Assembly: GCA_028716975.1 (NCBI GenBank)
Contig: JAQUOU010000012.1
Coordinates: 44,501 to 108,500, forward strand
DNA from: Methylobacter sp.
GTDB taxonomy: Bacteria; Pseudomonadota; Gammaproteobacteria; Methylococcales; Methylomonadaceae
DNA length: 64,000 nucleotides
Direction of reading: 5' to 3'
Shown here: piece after piece, positions 1 through 8,040 of the stretch
Position numbering within the stretch: the first letter of the stretch is position 1
How the letters are laid out: each line of letters begins with the position of its first letter
Notes under the pieces: model-generated
Told to the model about the DNA's origin: nothing
Seen by the model: the letters and a program-made list of their open reading frames with translations, nothing else
Databases searched by the model: none
Position numbers and translations under genes: made by a program

Positions 1-1770
1 CTCAATCATCAACAGCGCAGGCTTATTGGCGAAATAACAGGTCTCAATAAAAAGCAGCTCGATCTCATTGAGTCTTTAAGCAGCCAAAAAGACCGCTTAT
101 CCGACAAAATAAAATTTAATCTGGCTATTCAATATCAATCGCTATGGGATTCCGGGTCGGCGCAACGTTTCTGTTTCGCAATGCTGGCCAGCTATCCGGC
201 AGGACAACGCGATTTCAACAAACACTTTGGCGCTATTGATGAATTTGAAGAAAACCGCTTAAAGGCACTGCTGCACGAACGCGATAATAATAGCTACGAG
301 GCCGAATATTACTGGAAACAATGCGTAAAAATATTAACCCGGCAGGAAACCGGCAACGGTGTGAAAACAGCACTGATTTTGCGCCATATTGCTGAAAAGC
401 AGCCGGAGCCTTCAGAGCAAGTCAAATTACTCATTGAAAGCCTGGAGCACGACCCGGAAGATCGGGGCAGTTATCTGCAAATTCTCCGTTATTATGGTCA
501 GCAACAGGAAACGGCCGATGACTTTAAGCAATGGTTGACCAAAACTCTGGAAAAGTTTCCGCAGGACATTGACGTGCTGACCCTGGCGCTTCAGGCAGCC
601 ATGCGCGGCAAGACTTATAAAAAAGCCGGCCAACTCGCGTTGAGCATCCTGAAAATCGATCCGCTTAATACCGCTACCAAGCAAATCCTGTTTTCAAGCC
701 ATTTAATGCATGCGCATCAGCTATTAAAAGGCAAAAAATATCATTTGGTTGAAAATGAAATTAAACAGGCTGAAGATTTAAAAATCGGCAAAAACTACAC
801 TATTCAAACGCAATTAATGCGTGGTCTTTTTTATTTTGCCGCCCAGGATAAAAAACCGGGGCTGCAACTGATAGTTGAATCCTTGAACAGGCTAAATAGC
901 GATCCGGTCAATGCGCATTTCCAGGCTATTATGGAGACATTTTTAGCCGGCTTGCCGGTCGCGGCTATTCTGAGGGAATTGCCGCCCGCAAAAGAACATT
1001 TATTATCGGCAAAGGAACTAACCCGATTTATTGAGTTGCTAAAGCAATATAACCAGGAATCCGGCGATGAGGAATACCTCCGAAAGGCGCTGGAAAAAGT
1101 TAAGAGCGCGCTGAAAAAGTCCGTGCACCAACAGGATTACGATGAAAGCCTGTTATTAACGTTGTGTGAAACATTGGGCGCTATTCATCACTTTGAGTTA
1201 TTGCGCCATTGCGCGAAATGGGCGCAGGCCAAATGGCAAAAACCCATCTGGATGTATTACCGGATTTATTCCGAGACCAATGGCATCCCCGAAAAATGCT
1301 CATACATGCAGTGCTTCCGCCTGGAAGATAGTCTTGTGAGAGCCAGGCGGGAAAAAGACCATCGCTCTGAGGTCTTGATCGGTAATTATCTGGATGGCTA
1401 CCACGAAGCTCATCCAGGCAGTGGGTTGGGCTTTCTGGCAAATCTGTTTGATGAGAATGAAGAAGATAATTATGATGATCCGTTTGATCAGCTCTTTGGC
1501 CACTTGCCTGATGAAATATTTATTAAGCTCAACAAAAAAATAGTAGCCTTAGCCAAAAAAATCTCACCGGAACGGCTTATTCAGGAGTTGGCCAAAGAGC
1601 TCGGTCAGGACAGCAAAATTCTGAACGCTATCATGCAAGACCCTGATTTATTCACTGCCCTGATGATACTAAAAGCAGCAAATGATTTAGGCATAAACAT
1701 TGAGGTCAGCGTTGCGGACGTCCTTGCCTGTTTCGGCGTAGGCAAAAAGACCTCCCCATTTCCTTTTTAA
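1..1770 (+). CDS. Large helical-repeat (TPR-like) protein, first gene of Hsp70 operon, 5'-partial
   Basis: The reading frame is open from the first base of the window, so the start lies upstream; 589 residues are visible. The sequence is almost entirely alpha-helical in character, with helix pairs that look like degenerate tetratricopeptide repeats over the first ~350 residues, and an acidic stretch about 105 residues from the C-terminus (FDENEEDNYDDPFDQLFG). There is no signal peptide in the visible part and no catalytic motif I recognise. It ends 14 bases before a J-domain gene and is followed by GrpE and Hsp70 genes in the same direction, so a role as a client-binding or scaffold partner of that chaperone is the best inference. 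The exact family is not recognised, and the methionine at 181 is internal rather than the true start. Confidence 0.7.
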   Translation, partial: LNHQQRRLIGEITGLNKKQLDLIESLSSQKDRLSDKIKFNLAIQYQSLWDSGSAQRFCFAMLASYPAGQRDFNKHFGAIDEFEENRLKALLHERDNNSYEAEYYWKQCVKILTRQETGNGVKTALILRHIAEKQPEPSEQVKLLIESLEHDPEDRGSYLQILRYYGQQQETADDFKQWLTKTLEKFPQDIDVLTLALQAAMRGKTYKKAGQLALSILKIDPLNTATKQILFSSHLMHAHQLLKGKKYHLVENEIKQAEDLKIGKNYTIQTQLMRGLFYFAAQDKKPGLQLIVESLNRLNSDPVNAHFQAIMETFLAGLPVAAILRELPPAKEHLLSAKELTRFIELLKQYNQESGDEEYLRKALEKVKSALKKSVHQQDYDESLLLTLCETLGAIHHFELLRHCAKWAQAKWQKPIWMYYRIYSETNGIPEKCSYMQCFRLEDSLVRARREKDHRSEVLIGNYLDGYHEAHPGSGLGFLANLFDENEEDNYDDPFDQLFGHLPDEIFIKLNKKIVALAKKISPERLIQELAKELGQDSKILNAIMQDPDLFTALMILKAANDLGINIEVSVADVLACFGVGKKTSPFPF

Positions 1771-1784
1771 TCCTGTAATCCACC

Positions 1785-2126
1785 ATGAAAACACCTTATG
1801 AACTATTGGGCGTTGCAGCTGATGCAGCTGATGCTGAAATCAAGCAGGCTTATTTACAGAAAGTTAAAGACAACCCGCCGGATCGTGACCAGGAACAGTT
1901 TCAATTGATACATAACGCTTATACCTCAATTAAAGACAGCAAAAGCCGGATGAGCTATGCCTTGTTCAATGTGCCGATAGCCGATTTTGAAGAACTACTT
2001 GATCAGGCATTGGCTACAGCGCAAGCCCTACAGATTAAACCGGAACATTTTAATAAACTGTTACATGCGGGCATTGATGATGCAACTCTCGTGAACGCCC
2101 TTCCTCACTATTCTGAAAAGTCATGA
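1785..2126 (+). CDS. Atypical J-domain protein with PPD in place of HPD
   Basis: A 113-residue protein whose first ~65 residues align along their length with a DnaJ J-domain: helix I (YELLGVAADA), helix II (AEIKQAYLQKV), loop, helix III (FQLIHNAYTSIKD) and helix IV (SRMSYALF). The loop reads NPPDRD, so the His of the HPD tripeptide is Pro31, while Pro32, Asp33 and Arg34 remain. In the DnaJ family that His is needed to stimulate Hsp70 ATPase, so this protein may dock on Hsp70 differently or act as a non-stimulating cofactor. There is no Gly/Phe region, zinc centre or client-binding domain; the C-terminal ~50 residues are a short helical tail. It overlaps the GrpE start by four bases (ATGA), implying translational coupling. 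Confidence 0.85.
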   Translation: MKTPYELLGVAADAADAEIKQAYLQKVKDNPPDRDQEQFQLIHNAYTSIKDSKSRMSYALFNVPIADFEELLDQALATAQALQIKPEHFNKLLHAGIDDATLVNALPHYSEKS

Positions 2127-2794
2127 GCACAGAAGCAGAAAAAAGCGAATTACTTGAAGACTTCCGGAATTATCTGGAACAGAGCAGGCTTGAACAACAA
2201 TTAGCGATTAACGAGCAACCCGACCTGAATACCTTGCTGAGTGAAATGGCGGGCTTAAAGACTGAAATAAAGGTCGAGTCCAGACTGTTTAAAAGCACCC
2301 TGGAGTCGCTGGGTTCGGCGCTGGCGACGGTGCAGGACGATAATAAAACCCTATCGGCTGAGCTTGCCGTGCATGCCGAACGGCTCGAACAACAGCAAGG
2401 TGAAATCATGCGCACCATGCTGCTGGATATCGTAGATATTTATGATCGTTTGAGCACAGGGCTGGAAGTTTTACAAAACTACCGGCCGGTTTCGTCGCTG
2501 TTCAAGCATTCCAGGGACAAGGATGTGCATTTTATCAAGCGCTTTAAAGAGGGGCAGCTTATGACACTCAGGCGTTTTGATCAATTACTGCAGCGTTACC
2601 AGGTCCAAGTGATTGACTGTGTGGGCAATTTGCTTGACCCTATGACCATGAGCGCGGTTGAAACCGGTCATGATCCAAAACTCGAGAATGGAGTTGTGCT
2701 GGAAGAACTGCGGAAAGGCTTTCTATTTAAAGATCAAGTCCTGCGGCTGGCAGAAGTTAAAGTCAATAAAATCAACACCCGGTTAATATTATGA
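2123..2794 (+). CDS. GrpE-like nucleotide exchange factor
   Basis: A 223-residue protein with a long charged helical N-terminal half (residues ~1-130), as in the dimeric coiled coil of GrpE. The C-terminal part resembles the GrpE beta-wing, with LLDPMTMSAVETGHD, then VVLEELRKGFLFKDQVLR and AEVKVNK. GrpE exchanges ADP for ATP on Hsp70. The coiled-coil half is longer and more divergent than in housekeeping GrpE. It begins in an ATGA overlap with the J-domain gene and ends in an ATGA overlap with the Hsp70 gene, so it should serve this Hsp70 rather than the general DnaK. The general grpE-dnaK-dnaJ locus is not in this window. Confidence 0.85.
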   Translation: MSTEAEKSELLEDFRNYLEQSRLEQQLAINEQPDLNTLLSEMAGLKTEIKVESRLFKSTLESLGSALATVQDDNKTLSAELAVHAERLEQQQGEIMRTMLLDIVDIYDRLSTGLEVLQNYRPVSSLFKHSRDKDVHFIKRFKEGQLMTLRRFDQLLQRYQVQVIDCVGNLLDPMTMSAVETGHDPKLENGVVLEELRKGFLFKDQVLRLAEVKVNKINTRLIL

Positions 2795-4551
2795 ACGAAA
2801 TTATTATTGGCATAGATTTAGGCACCACCAACTCGGAAGTCGCTATTGTCGAGCAAGGTAAAGTCAGGGTTATTGCCGACGGCGATAAAAAAATCCTGCC
2901 TTCGTTTGTCGGCATTGATGATAACGGCGATATTCTGGTGGGCGAGACGGCGAGGAACCAATATTTGGTTTACCCGGAACGAACCGTTAAATCCATCAAA
3001 CGCCTGATGGGACAAAACATCCAGGTAGATTTGGCGGGTCAGTCTTATGCGCCGCAGGAAATTTCCGCCATTATTCTAAAGCGGCTTAAAGCCATTGCCG
3101 AACAGCATCTTGGCCAGCCGGTCAGCAAAGCCGTCATTACCGTGCCGGCTTATTTTTCCGATGCCCAACGGCAGGCAACGCGTGAAGCCGGAGAAATTGC
3201 CGGTCTGGACGTCGTGCGCATGATTAACGAGCCTACCGCTGCGGTGCTGGCTTATGGCGCCAGTCAATCCGAACCCAAGCATATGCTGGTGTATGATCTG
3301 GGCGGCGGCACCTTTGATGTTTCCGTAGTCAATATCGAAGCCGGCGTCGTCGAAGTGCTGTCGAGTCATGGCGACAACCATCTGGGCGGCGACGATTTTG
3401 ATCAGCAGATAATCGAGCACCTGCTCGATTATCTGCAAACTACTTATAACGTTGATGCGCGCAGCCACAGCAAAGCCATGGCGCGCATCAACAGAGCAGC
3501 GGAGCATGCCAAATTCCTGCTTTCCGATCAGCCTTACGCCCGGATTGAAGAAGAATATTTACTGGAGCATGAAGGTTCAGCCATTCACTTGTCCATTGAG
3601 TTGTCCAGGATGGACTACGAAGAGATGATTGAGGATTACATCAACGCCACCCTGGATGCCGTTCATATCGCCTTGAAAGATGCGAAATTAACCGCTTCGG
3701 ATATTGATGAAATCGTCCTGGTTGGCGGCTCTACCCGCACCCCCTGTATTCGTGAACGATTATTTAATGAATTCGGTTTTGAACCGCACAGCGAAGTCGA
3801 TCCTGATTTGTGCGTGGCCATGGGCGCCGCCATTCAGGCGGCAATGATCAGCGGCCGGCAAGTTGATACGGTGCTGGTTGATATCACTCCTTACACCTAC
3901 GGCACCAGCGCCATAGGCATGCTCAATGGCGAATTCTATCCCTTTATGTTTGTGCCGGTAATTCACAAAAACAGCGTGTTGCCGAATCGCAAAACCGAAG
4001 CTTTCATGACCAGCACTGACGGCCAGGAAGTCGTTGAGATAACCATTTACCAAGGCGAAGACTCCGATGCCTTGAACAATATTAAAATAGGCGAGTTTCG
4101 GGTTGAAGGTTTGCGGGATGTGGAAGCGGGTAATGTCATAACACTGACCTTGGGTTTGGATCTTAACGGTATTTTGCACGTGTCGGCGCAGGAAAAAGCG
4201 ACCGGCCTGGAAAAATCGATTACCATTAAAAATGCCCTGTCCCGTTTTGAAAGCACCACATTGGATACGGCCAAGCAACGCATCACTTCTTTATTCGGAC
4301 AACTTGATTCAAGCCTGGATGCTTATGCCGAGCCGGAATGGGTGGAAGCGCCGGTAGCGCCGGAAATCGAAGCCGCACGCAATTTAATCGCGAAAGCCGA
4401 AAGCTTATTCGAACAGGTATCCAATGAGGACAAGGAGGATATGATTAATTTGATTGAAACCTTGGCATCGTGCATTGAGGCTGAAGATATCGAAGGGCTA
4501 AAGGAACCAGTCGAACAATTAAACGATATCATCTATTACCTGGAGTCTTGA
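2791..4551 (+). CDS. HscC-like Hsp70 chaperone
   Basis: A 586-residue Hsp70. The nucleotide-binding domain carries the phosphate-1 motif IGIDLGTTNSEVAIV (residues ~5-19), the phosphate-2 motif DLGGGTFDVSVVN (~169-181) and the adenosine motif VGGSTRTP (~311-318). The substrate-binding beta domain follows (SVLPNRKTEAF, LGLDLNGILHVSAQEK) and then a helical lid of ~90 residues. It is ~50 residues shorter than DnaK and lacks the disordered tail ending in EEVKD, which resembles the HscC type; I do not assign hscC because that call needs a phylogeny. It is translationally coupled to GrpE upstream (ATGA) and to a zinc-ribbon gene downstream (TGATG), so it forms a complete chaperone set with its own cofactors. 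Confidence 0.93.
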   Translation: MNEIIIGIDLGTTNSEVAIVEQGKVRVIADGDKKILPSFVGIDDNGDILVGETARNQYLVYPERTVKSIKRLMGQNIQVDLAGQSYAPQEISAIILKRLKAIAEQHLGQPVSKAVITVPAYFSDAQRQATREAGEIAGLDVVRMINEPTAAVLAYGASQSEPKHMLVYDLGGGTFDVSVVNIEAGVVEVLSSHGDNHLGGDDFDQQIIEHLLDYLQTTYNVDARSHSKAMARINRAAEHAKFLLSDQPYARIEEEYLLEHEGSAIHLSIELSRMDYEEMIEDYINATLDAVHIALKDAKLTASDIDEIVLVGGSTRTPCIRERLFNEFGFEPHSEVDPDLCVAMGAAIQAAMISGRQVDTVLVDITPYTYGTSAIGMLNGEFYPFMFVPVIHKNSVLPNRKTEAFMTSTDGQEVVEITIYQGEDSDALNNIKIGEFRVEGLRDVEAGNVITLTLGLDLNGILHVSAQEKATGLEKSITIKNALSRFESTTLDTAKQRITSLFGQLDSSLDAYAEPEWVEAPVAPEIEAARNLIAKAESLFEQVSNEDKEDMINLIETLASCIEAEDIEGLKEPVEQLNDIIYYLES

Positions 4552-5012
4552 TGGAGCGCTGCCCCTGCTGCAAGGCTCGCTTGGGCGGCGCTATACTATG
4601 TCCCCGTTGCCAGGCAGATTTAAGTAAAGTGTTCGGCGCCGAACAATCCGCTCAGTATTGGCTAGCCAAAGCGATACGGTTCTGGGAAGAAGATGAAACT
4701 GAGCAAAGTCTTAAAGCTTTAGAGCTTTCGCTACGTTTTAAAAAAACCAGGCTGGCTTTTGTCTTCCGTGATTTTTTAATTCACCAGCAATGCCGGGTTA
4801 TTCTGGACTTACTGACGCAAAAACAATGGCTGCCGGCAAAACAATGGTTTTATAGCCTGCGCCTGTTACTCCCTCATAGTAAGCTGTTGCAACAAATGCA
4901 CGCGTTCACTGATTATCTATTGGTAAAAAATCAAGAGCACGCCAAATCATTATATTCCAGGAACCAATTCAACCAGGATATCATCGAATTAGTGGATCCG
5001 AACTGCAAATAA
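4551..5012 (+). CDS. Small zinc-ribbon protein, last gene of Hsp70 operon
   Basis: A 153-residue protein starting at the ATG that shares one base with the Hsp70 stop codon (TGATG); a TTG three bases upstream is possible but less likely. The N-terminus holds two cysteine knuckles, CPCC (residues ~4-7) and CPRC (~18-21), a short zinc ribbon. The rest is helical, with features like a degenerate TPR (AIRFWEEDETEQSLKALELS). I do not recognise the family. Its position suggests a role in the same chaperone complex, perhaps substrate recognition or assembly. It is probably the last gene: 426 non-coding bases follow before the next gene. Confidence 0.75.
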   Translation: MERCPCCKARLGGAILCPRCQADLSKVFGAEQSAQYWLAKAIRFWEEDETEQSLKALELSLRFKKTRLAFVFRDFLIHQQCRVILDLLTQKQWLPAKQWFYSLRLLLPHSKLLQQMHAFTDYLLVKNQEHAKSLYSRNQFNQDIIELVDPNCK

Positions 5013-5438
5013 GGAAGGAAGTCCTCTTTCGACCGAGCCTGTATTAAAACGTTAGAATTATTAGAGAGATGGAAAGATATCTAGCTTTTTATTCATAAAA
5101 ATCAAAGATCTTGGTGTTAATATTTATAGATTTGAATAGTTAGGCTCAGTGGTAAATTTCAAATTATTCGAACTTATGATGCGTTTTTACACACTCTGGA
5201 CCCATTTCCGCCGTTTACCTCTAAAAATTGAATGACTGAAATTGCCGGCAGTGCCAGTTTGTACGCTAAAATCGATCGCTAGCTTTCCGTAAACATGACG
5301 TCCATCGCCATGTTAAAGATATATTTTATAAAACCTTGTTTTTAGACAGGTAGGCATGTCGGCGCTGTTTGTGCGGCCTGTCATATTGGTTTATACTCGG
5401 CCCAATCAAAATAACTACACGATGTTTATGAGGCATTT
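5013..5438. other. Intergenic stretch with no recognisable gene
   Basis: Between the chaperone operon and the next gene. I see no open frame with coding character, no strong hairpin followed by T residues, and no repeat shared with the rest of the window. It may hold the promoter of the gene at 5439. Confidence 0.5.
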
Positions 5439-5774
5439 ATGCTTGCGTTCCTCGCACATCTGATTGTAACAGCCGCCTTGCTGCTGCTCGTGGCCAACCT
5501 CGTCCGCGGCGTTCAGGTGCAGGGCTGGGGTTCCGCGCTCATCGGCGCCATTGTTCTCGGTTTCGTGAATGCCGTGGTGCGGCCGCTCATGGTTCTGCTT
5601 ACCTTGCCTCTCACGATTCTCACTTTTGGGCTTTTTCTCCTGGTAGTCAACGCGCTCATGCTTTGGCTGGTGGCGGCATTGGTTCCGGGCATTCGTGTTC
5701 AGGGTTTTGGGCCAGCCTTAGGGGGGAGCCTAGTGCTCACGTTGCTTAATCTTGCCGTTGAGTTTTTTATATAG
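5439..5774 (+). CDS. Phage holin family 4 (YvlD-like) small membrane protein
   Basis: A 111-residue, very hydrophobic protein with four predicted membrane segments. It shows the repeated pattern of the PF04020 family: a segment ending VRGVQVQGWGSALIGAIVLG, then NAVVRPLMVLLTLPLTILTFG, a Leu/Val-rich segment, and a second VPGIRVQGFG half. Despite the family name, most chromosomal members are not lysis proteins and their function is unknown; no endolysin gene is nearby. It appears monocistronic. The base composition is more GC-rich than the flanking DNA. Confidence 0.8.
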   Translation: MLAFLAHLIVTAALLLLVANLVRGVQVQGWGSALIGAIVLGFVNAVVRPLMVLLTLPLTILTFGLFLLVVNALMLWLVAALVPGIRVQGFGPALGGSLVLTLLNLAVEFFI

Positions 5775-5853
5775 CAAGGCAGGAGAGAGAACAGCCCGAA
5801 CCCGATCATAGGGTTGATTAATGTAGATTTAAGTATTAGAACCTTGCCAAGAA

Positions 5854-6015
5854 TTAAACGTCATCGGCAGGTTCGTCCGATGGATAGTTATCAGACGAAC
5901 AAAGTGACTGCCGGTTTGAATCGCTGAATTGTGAACAAGGGTTGGAGGAGCCTATTTCCTGTCCAACTAACACGAATAGAAGAATTCCTAAAGTTAAATA
6001 GCCAATTGCTTGCAT
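5854..6015 (-). CDS. Possible small membrane or secreted protein, 53 residues
   Basis: A short minus-strand frame beginning MQAIGYLTLGILLFVLVGQE with a hydrophobic N-terminal stretch, then a polar Ser/Asp-rich tail with two Cys (PCSQFSDS, LCSSDNYPSDEP). A GAGGA-type ribosome-binding site lies about 9 bases before the ATG. It fills part of an otherwise empty ~900-base gap. There is no family match I can name; the evidence is only the start context, the signal-peptide-like N-terminus and the clean stop. It could be a chance frame. Confidence 0.35.
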   Translation of the reverse strand: MQAIGYLTLGILLFVLVGQEIGSSNPCSQFSDSNRQSLCSSDNYPSDEPADDV

Positions 6016-6565
6016 GGGTGCATCCTCGTGGTTAACGGTTTAGCCAATACATGAATCCTATATGAGCTGCCTCCAGCTTTTGAAGACAGGCTGCTCCTAT
6101 ATCAAAATTGCATCAATTTTTATGCCAATAACACTCCCTTTATTTCATGCGCTACCGATTTAGGGTTGACTGTGACAGCGCATTGATTTTGTTAGTCCTT
6201 GTGTCAGTTTTGTCAATAATCACTCACTTGGGAACTTAAAGACTTTCAGGTCTTTTTTCAGGTTATCTTCCTGTCATCTGCACCAGAATGTGGCGGCTTG
6301 CTTTTCCCGTTGGGTTTTCAACTCATAAGATAACCTTCCCGCATGAATAAATTTTCCGGCCAGTTAAAACATATTTCTGCTGTTCATGGACTGGGCGGCT
6401 TGTAGTTTTTTATACAGATTTTGAAATATTTGGTCTGTTTGATAGTTCACTTACATAAAGGTAAGTTTTTGAAGTAATGATTAGGGGAGGCGCATCCTTG
6501 GCGGCTGGCATGCTGAAAGTTATAGCACGTAAATGATGAGACGATAAATGCCAAGGCTAGGCCCT

Positions 6566-6586
6566 TAAGGAATCTCTGAACAAGTT
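6566..6586. repeat. Solo terminal repeat of the MITE-like element
   Basis: These 21 bases (starting TAAGGAATCTCTGAACAAGT) match the left terminal repeat of the element at 14995-15270 at 19 of 21 positions by eye. No matching partner end or TTCGACAGGCTC core is close by, so it looks like a solo end or a decayed copy. Confidence 0.5.
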
Positions 6587-6688
6587 TAGTACTTAAGCGA
6601 AGCGCGGCAGCTTGAATCTGATGTTTGATTAAGCTTAAATGTTTAAGGCGCCCCTTCTCTGAAGTTCGAGCATGTACAGTGCATCGAC

Positions 6689-7069
6689 TTATTCAAAATC
6701 AAAACCGGCCTTTCGCCAGGCATTGGCTCCTCCCTCCAGATTGGCTAAGTGACGGTAACCTAATTTATAAAGAGATTTTGCTGCTGCATTGCCCATGGGG
6801 CCGCTTTCGCAATACAGATAGATAGGTATATTTTTATCTCGGGGAAGCTTGGCTTTGTATGTCTCTATTTCGTTGTAAGGAATAAACAGATCAGTACCTT
6901 TTATATGCTGTTGTTCGGGCGTGTGAACGTCAACCAGGATAATATCCTCATTGTGCATGATTTGGTTTAAGTCAGTCGCGGTTATCATTTTTAGATCATC
7001 CGGCTTTTGAAACTGGCAGCCGGTAACGGTGACAATAATAGCGAGGAGGAAATAGTGGAATTTTTTCAT
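6689..7069 (-). CDS. Rhodanese-domain lipoprotein
   Basis: A 126-residue protein with a lipoprotein signal peptide (basic MKKFHYF start, hydrophobic segment, lipobox TVTGC with Cys18), so it should be lipid-anchored outside the cytoplasm. A single rhodanese-like domain covers residues ~30-125, with LVDVHTPEQ, the active-site Cys87 in YLYCESGPMG, and the C-terminal GGANAWRKAGF signature. Rhodaneses transfer sulfane sulfur or bind thiols; the natural substrate cannot be told. It stands alone between two long non-coding stretches. The start ATG is clear, although the GGAG-like sequence upstream is weak. Confidence 0.85.
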   Translation of the reverse strand: MKKFHYFLLAIIVTVTGCQFQKPDDLKMITATDLNQIMHNEDIILVDVHTPEQQHIKGTDLFIPYNEIETYKAKLPRDKNIPIYLYCESGPMGNAAAKSLYKLGYRHLANLEGGANAWRKAGFDFE

Positions 7070-7246
7070 AACGTTAGTCTCGAAGTTTATAAGAACAAAT
7101 AACTCATTGATAAACAGTTAAAAGTATACGTTGGAGGCGGGTTATTTCCGGTTGATGAAATCCTATCATTTCTTTGTAAAACGGTGTGCAATACTTTATA
7201 TTTTCAGCCTTCCAATGTTTTCGGAAAATGTATTAACTATAAAGAT

Positions 7247-7475
7247 AATCCTTAAAAATGCAGTGCTTCGATAGGGTTGTCCTGAGCTTGTCGAACGGTC
7301 GCGCCATGAATTTCTCTAATATTATCAATAAATTATGCGTATGGTTCGACAGGCTCACCACGAACGGATAAGTCACCGATTTTAATGAACCACCGTTCGT
7401 CCTGAGCCCTTCGATAAACTCAGGAGAGCCTTGTCGAAGGAAGCGTGTCGAAGTGCAATTTTTAGAGGTTCCCTT
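7247..7475. repeat. Palindromic MITE/REP-like element, divergent copy
   Basis: This contains several copies of TTCGACAGGCTC / GTCCTGAGCTTGTCGAA-type words in both orientations, at about 7266-7304, 7344-7366 and 7393-7440. Its outer ends are imperfect inverted repeats: TTAAAAATGCAGTGCTTCGA on the left, against the complement of TCGAAGTGCAATTTTTAGAG on the right. The core words match the elements at 14995 and 23085, but the ends belong to a different variant. No coding frame of interest is present. Confidence 0.65.
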
Positions 7476-7940
7476 TATTTATTATCATAGATCTTCACTG
7501 ATACACTATGACGCTGATAATGGGTAAAAATTCATGGCTGTGTTACAGGTAAAGCGCTCGATGAGACTTTTTCACACATCAGCATAATGTTATTCTTCAA
7601 AAAACTTATGTAGAAATTACGCATTGAGGGCTACGGTATAATATGATTTATAAAATAATACGGATACTAAGCATCGACGGGGCAAACCCAAATACAGCCG
7701 CTGTTGCCGCTTGGCGCAAATCATGGCATTTCCCAATAACGCCAGCCGTTTCCTGCAACGCGAAAGCTATAAAGATTAGAAATTGTACAATGGGTCTGGG
7801 CACTTCTGAGCCGTAAAGGGCATCTTTGCAATGCGAAGGTTAGCGATTCGAAAAGGTTAGATCCAACGCGGCAATTATTCCAAAGGGCTCATCAAGGGAG
7901 ATTTGATGATGGTTTGGCTGCCGAAGCTGGCTGATACTGG

Positions 7941-7957
7941 CATTAGACCGTCTAATG
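7941..7957. promoter_or_regulatory. Inverted-repeat operator candidate ahead of the efflux operon
   Basis: A perfect 7-base inverted repeat CATTAGA-CCG-TCTAATG lies 84 bases before the HlyD-type start codon. Size and spacing suit a TetR-family dimer, and in E. coli the homologous ybh operon is controlled by the TetR-type repressor CecR. No such regulator gene lies next to this operon here, so the binding protein is unknown. A second palindrome, GAGCCGGCTC, follows ~25 bases downstream. Confidence 0.4.
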
Positions 7958-8040
7958 TATTAGATAATATTCCGGTTACTTGAGCCGGCTCATGCGAATT
8001 TAGCGAAACTTTGACTCTTGCTGGCTCAAATCCTGGTCGA

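Noticed and set aside
7675..7910. Conserved-looking words (GCAAACCCAAATACAGCC, CGAAAGCTATAAAG) suggesting a decayed gene or riboswitch.
   Set aside because: No frame on either strand gives a recognisable protein and no riboswitch core that I know fits.
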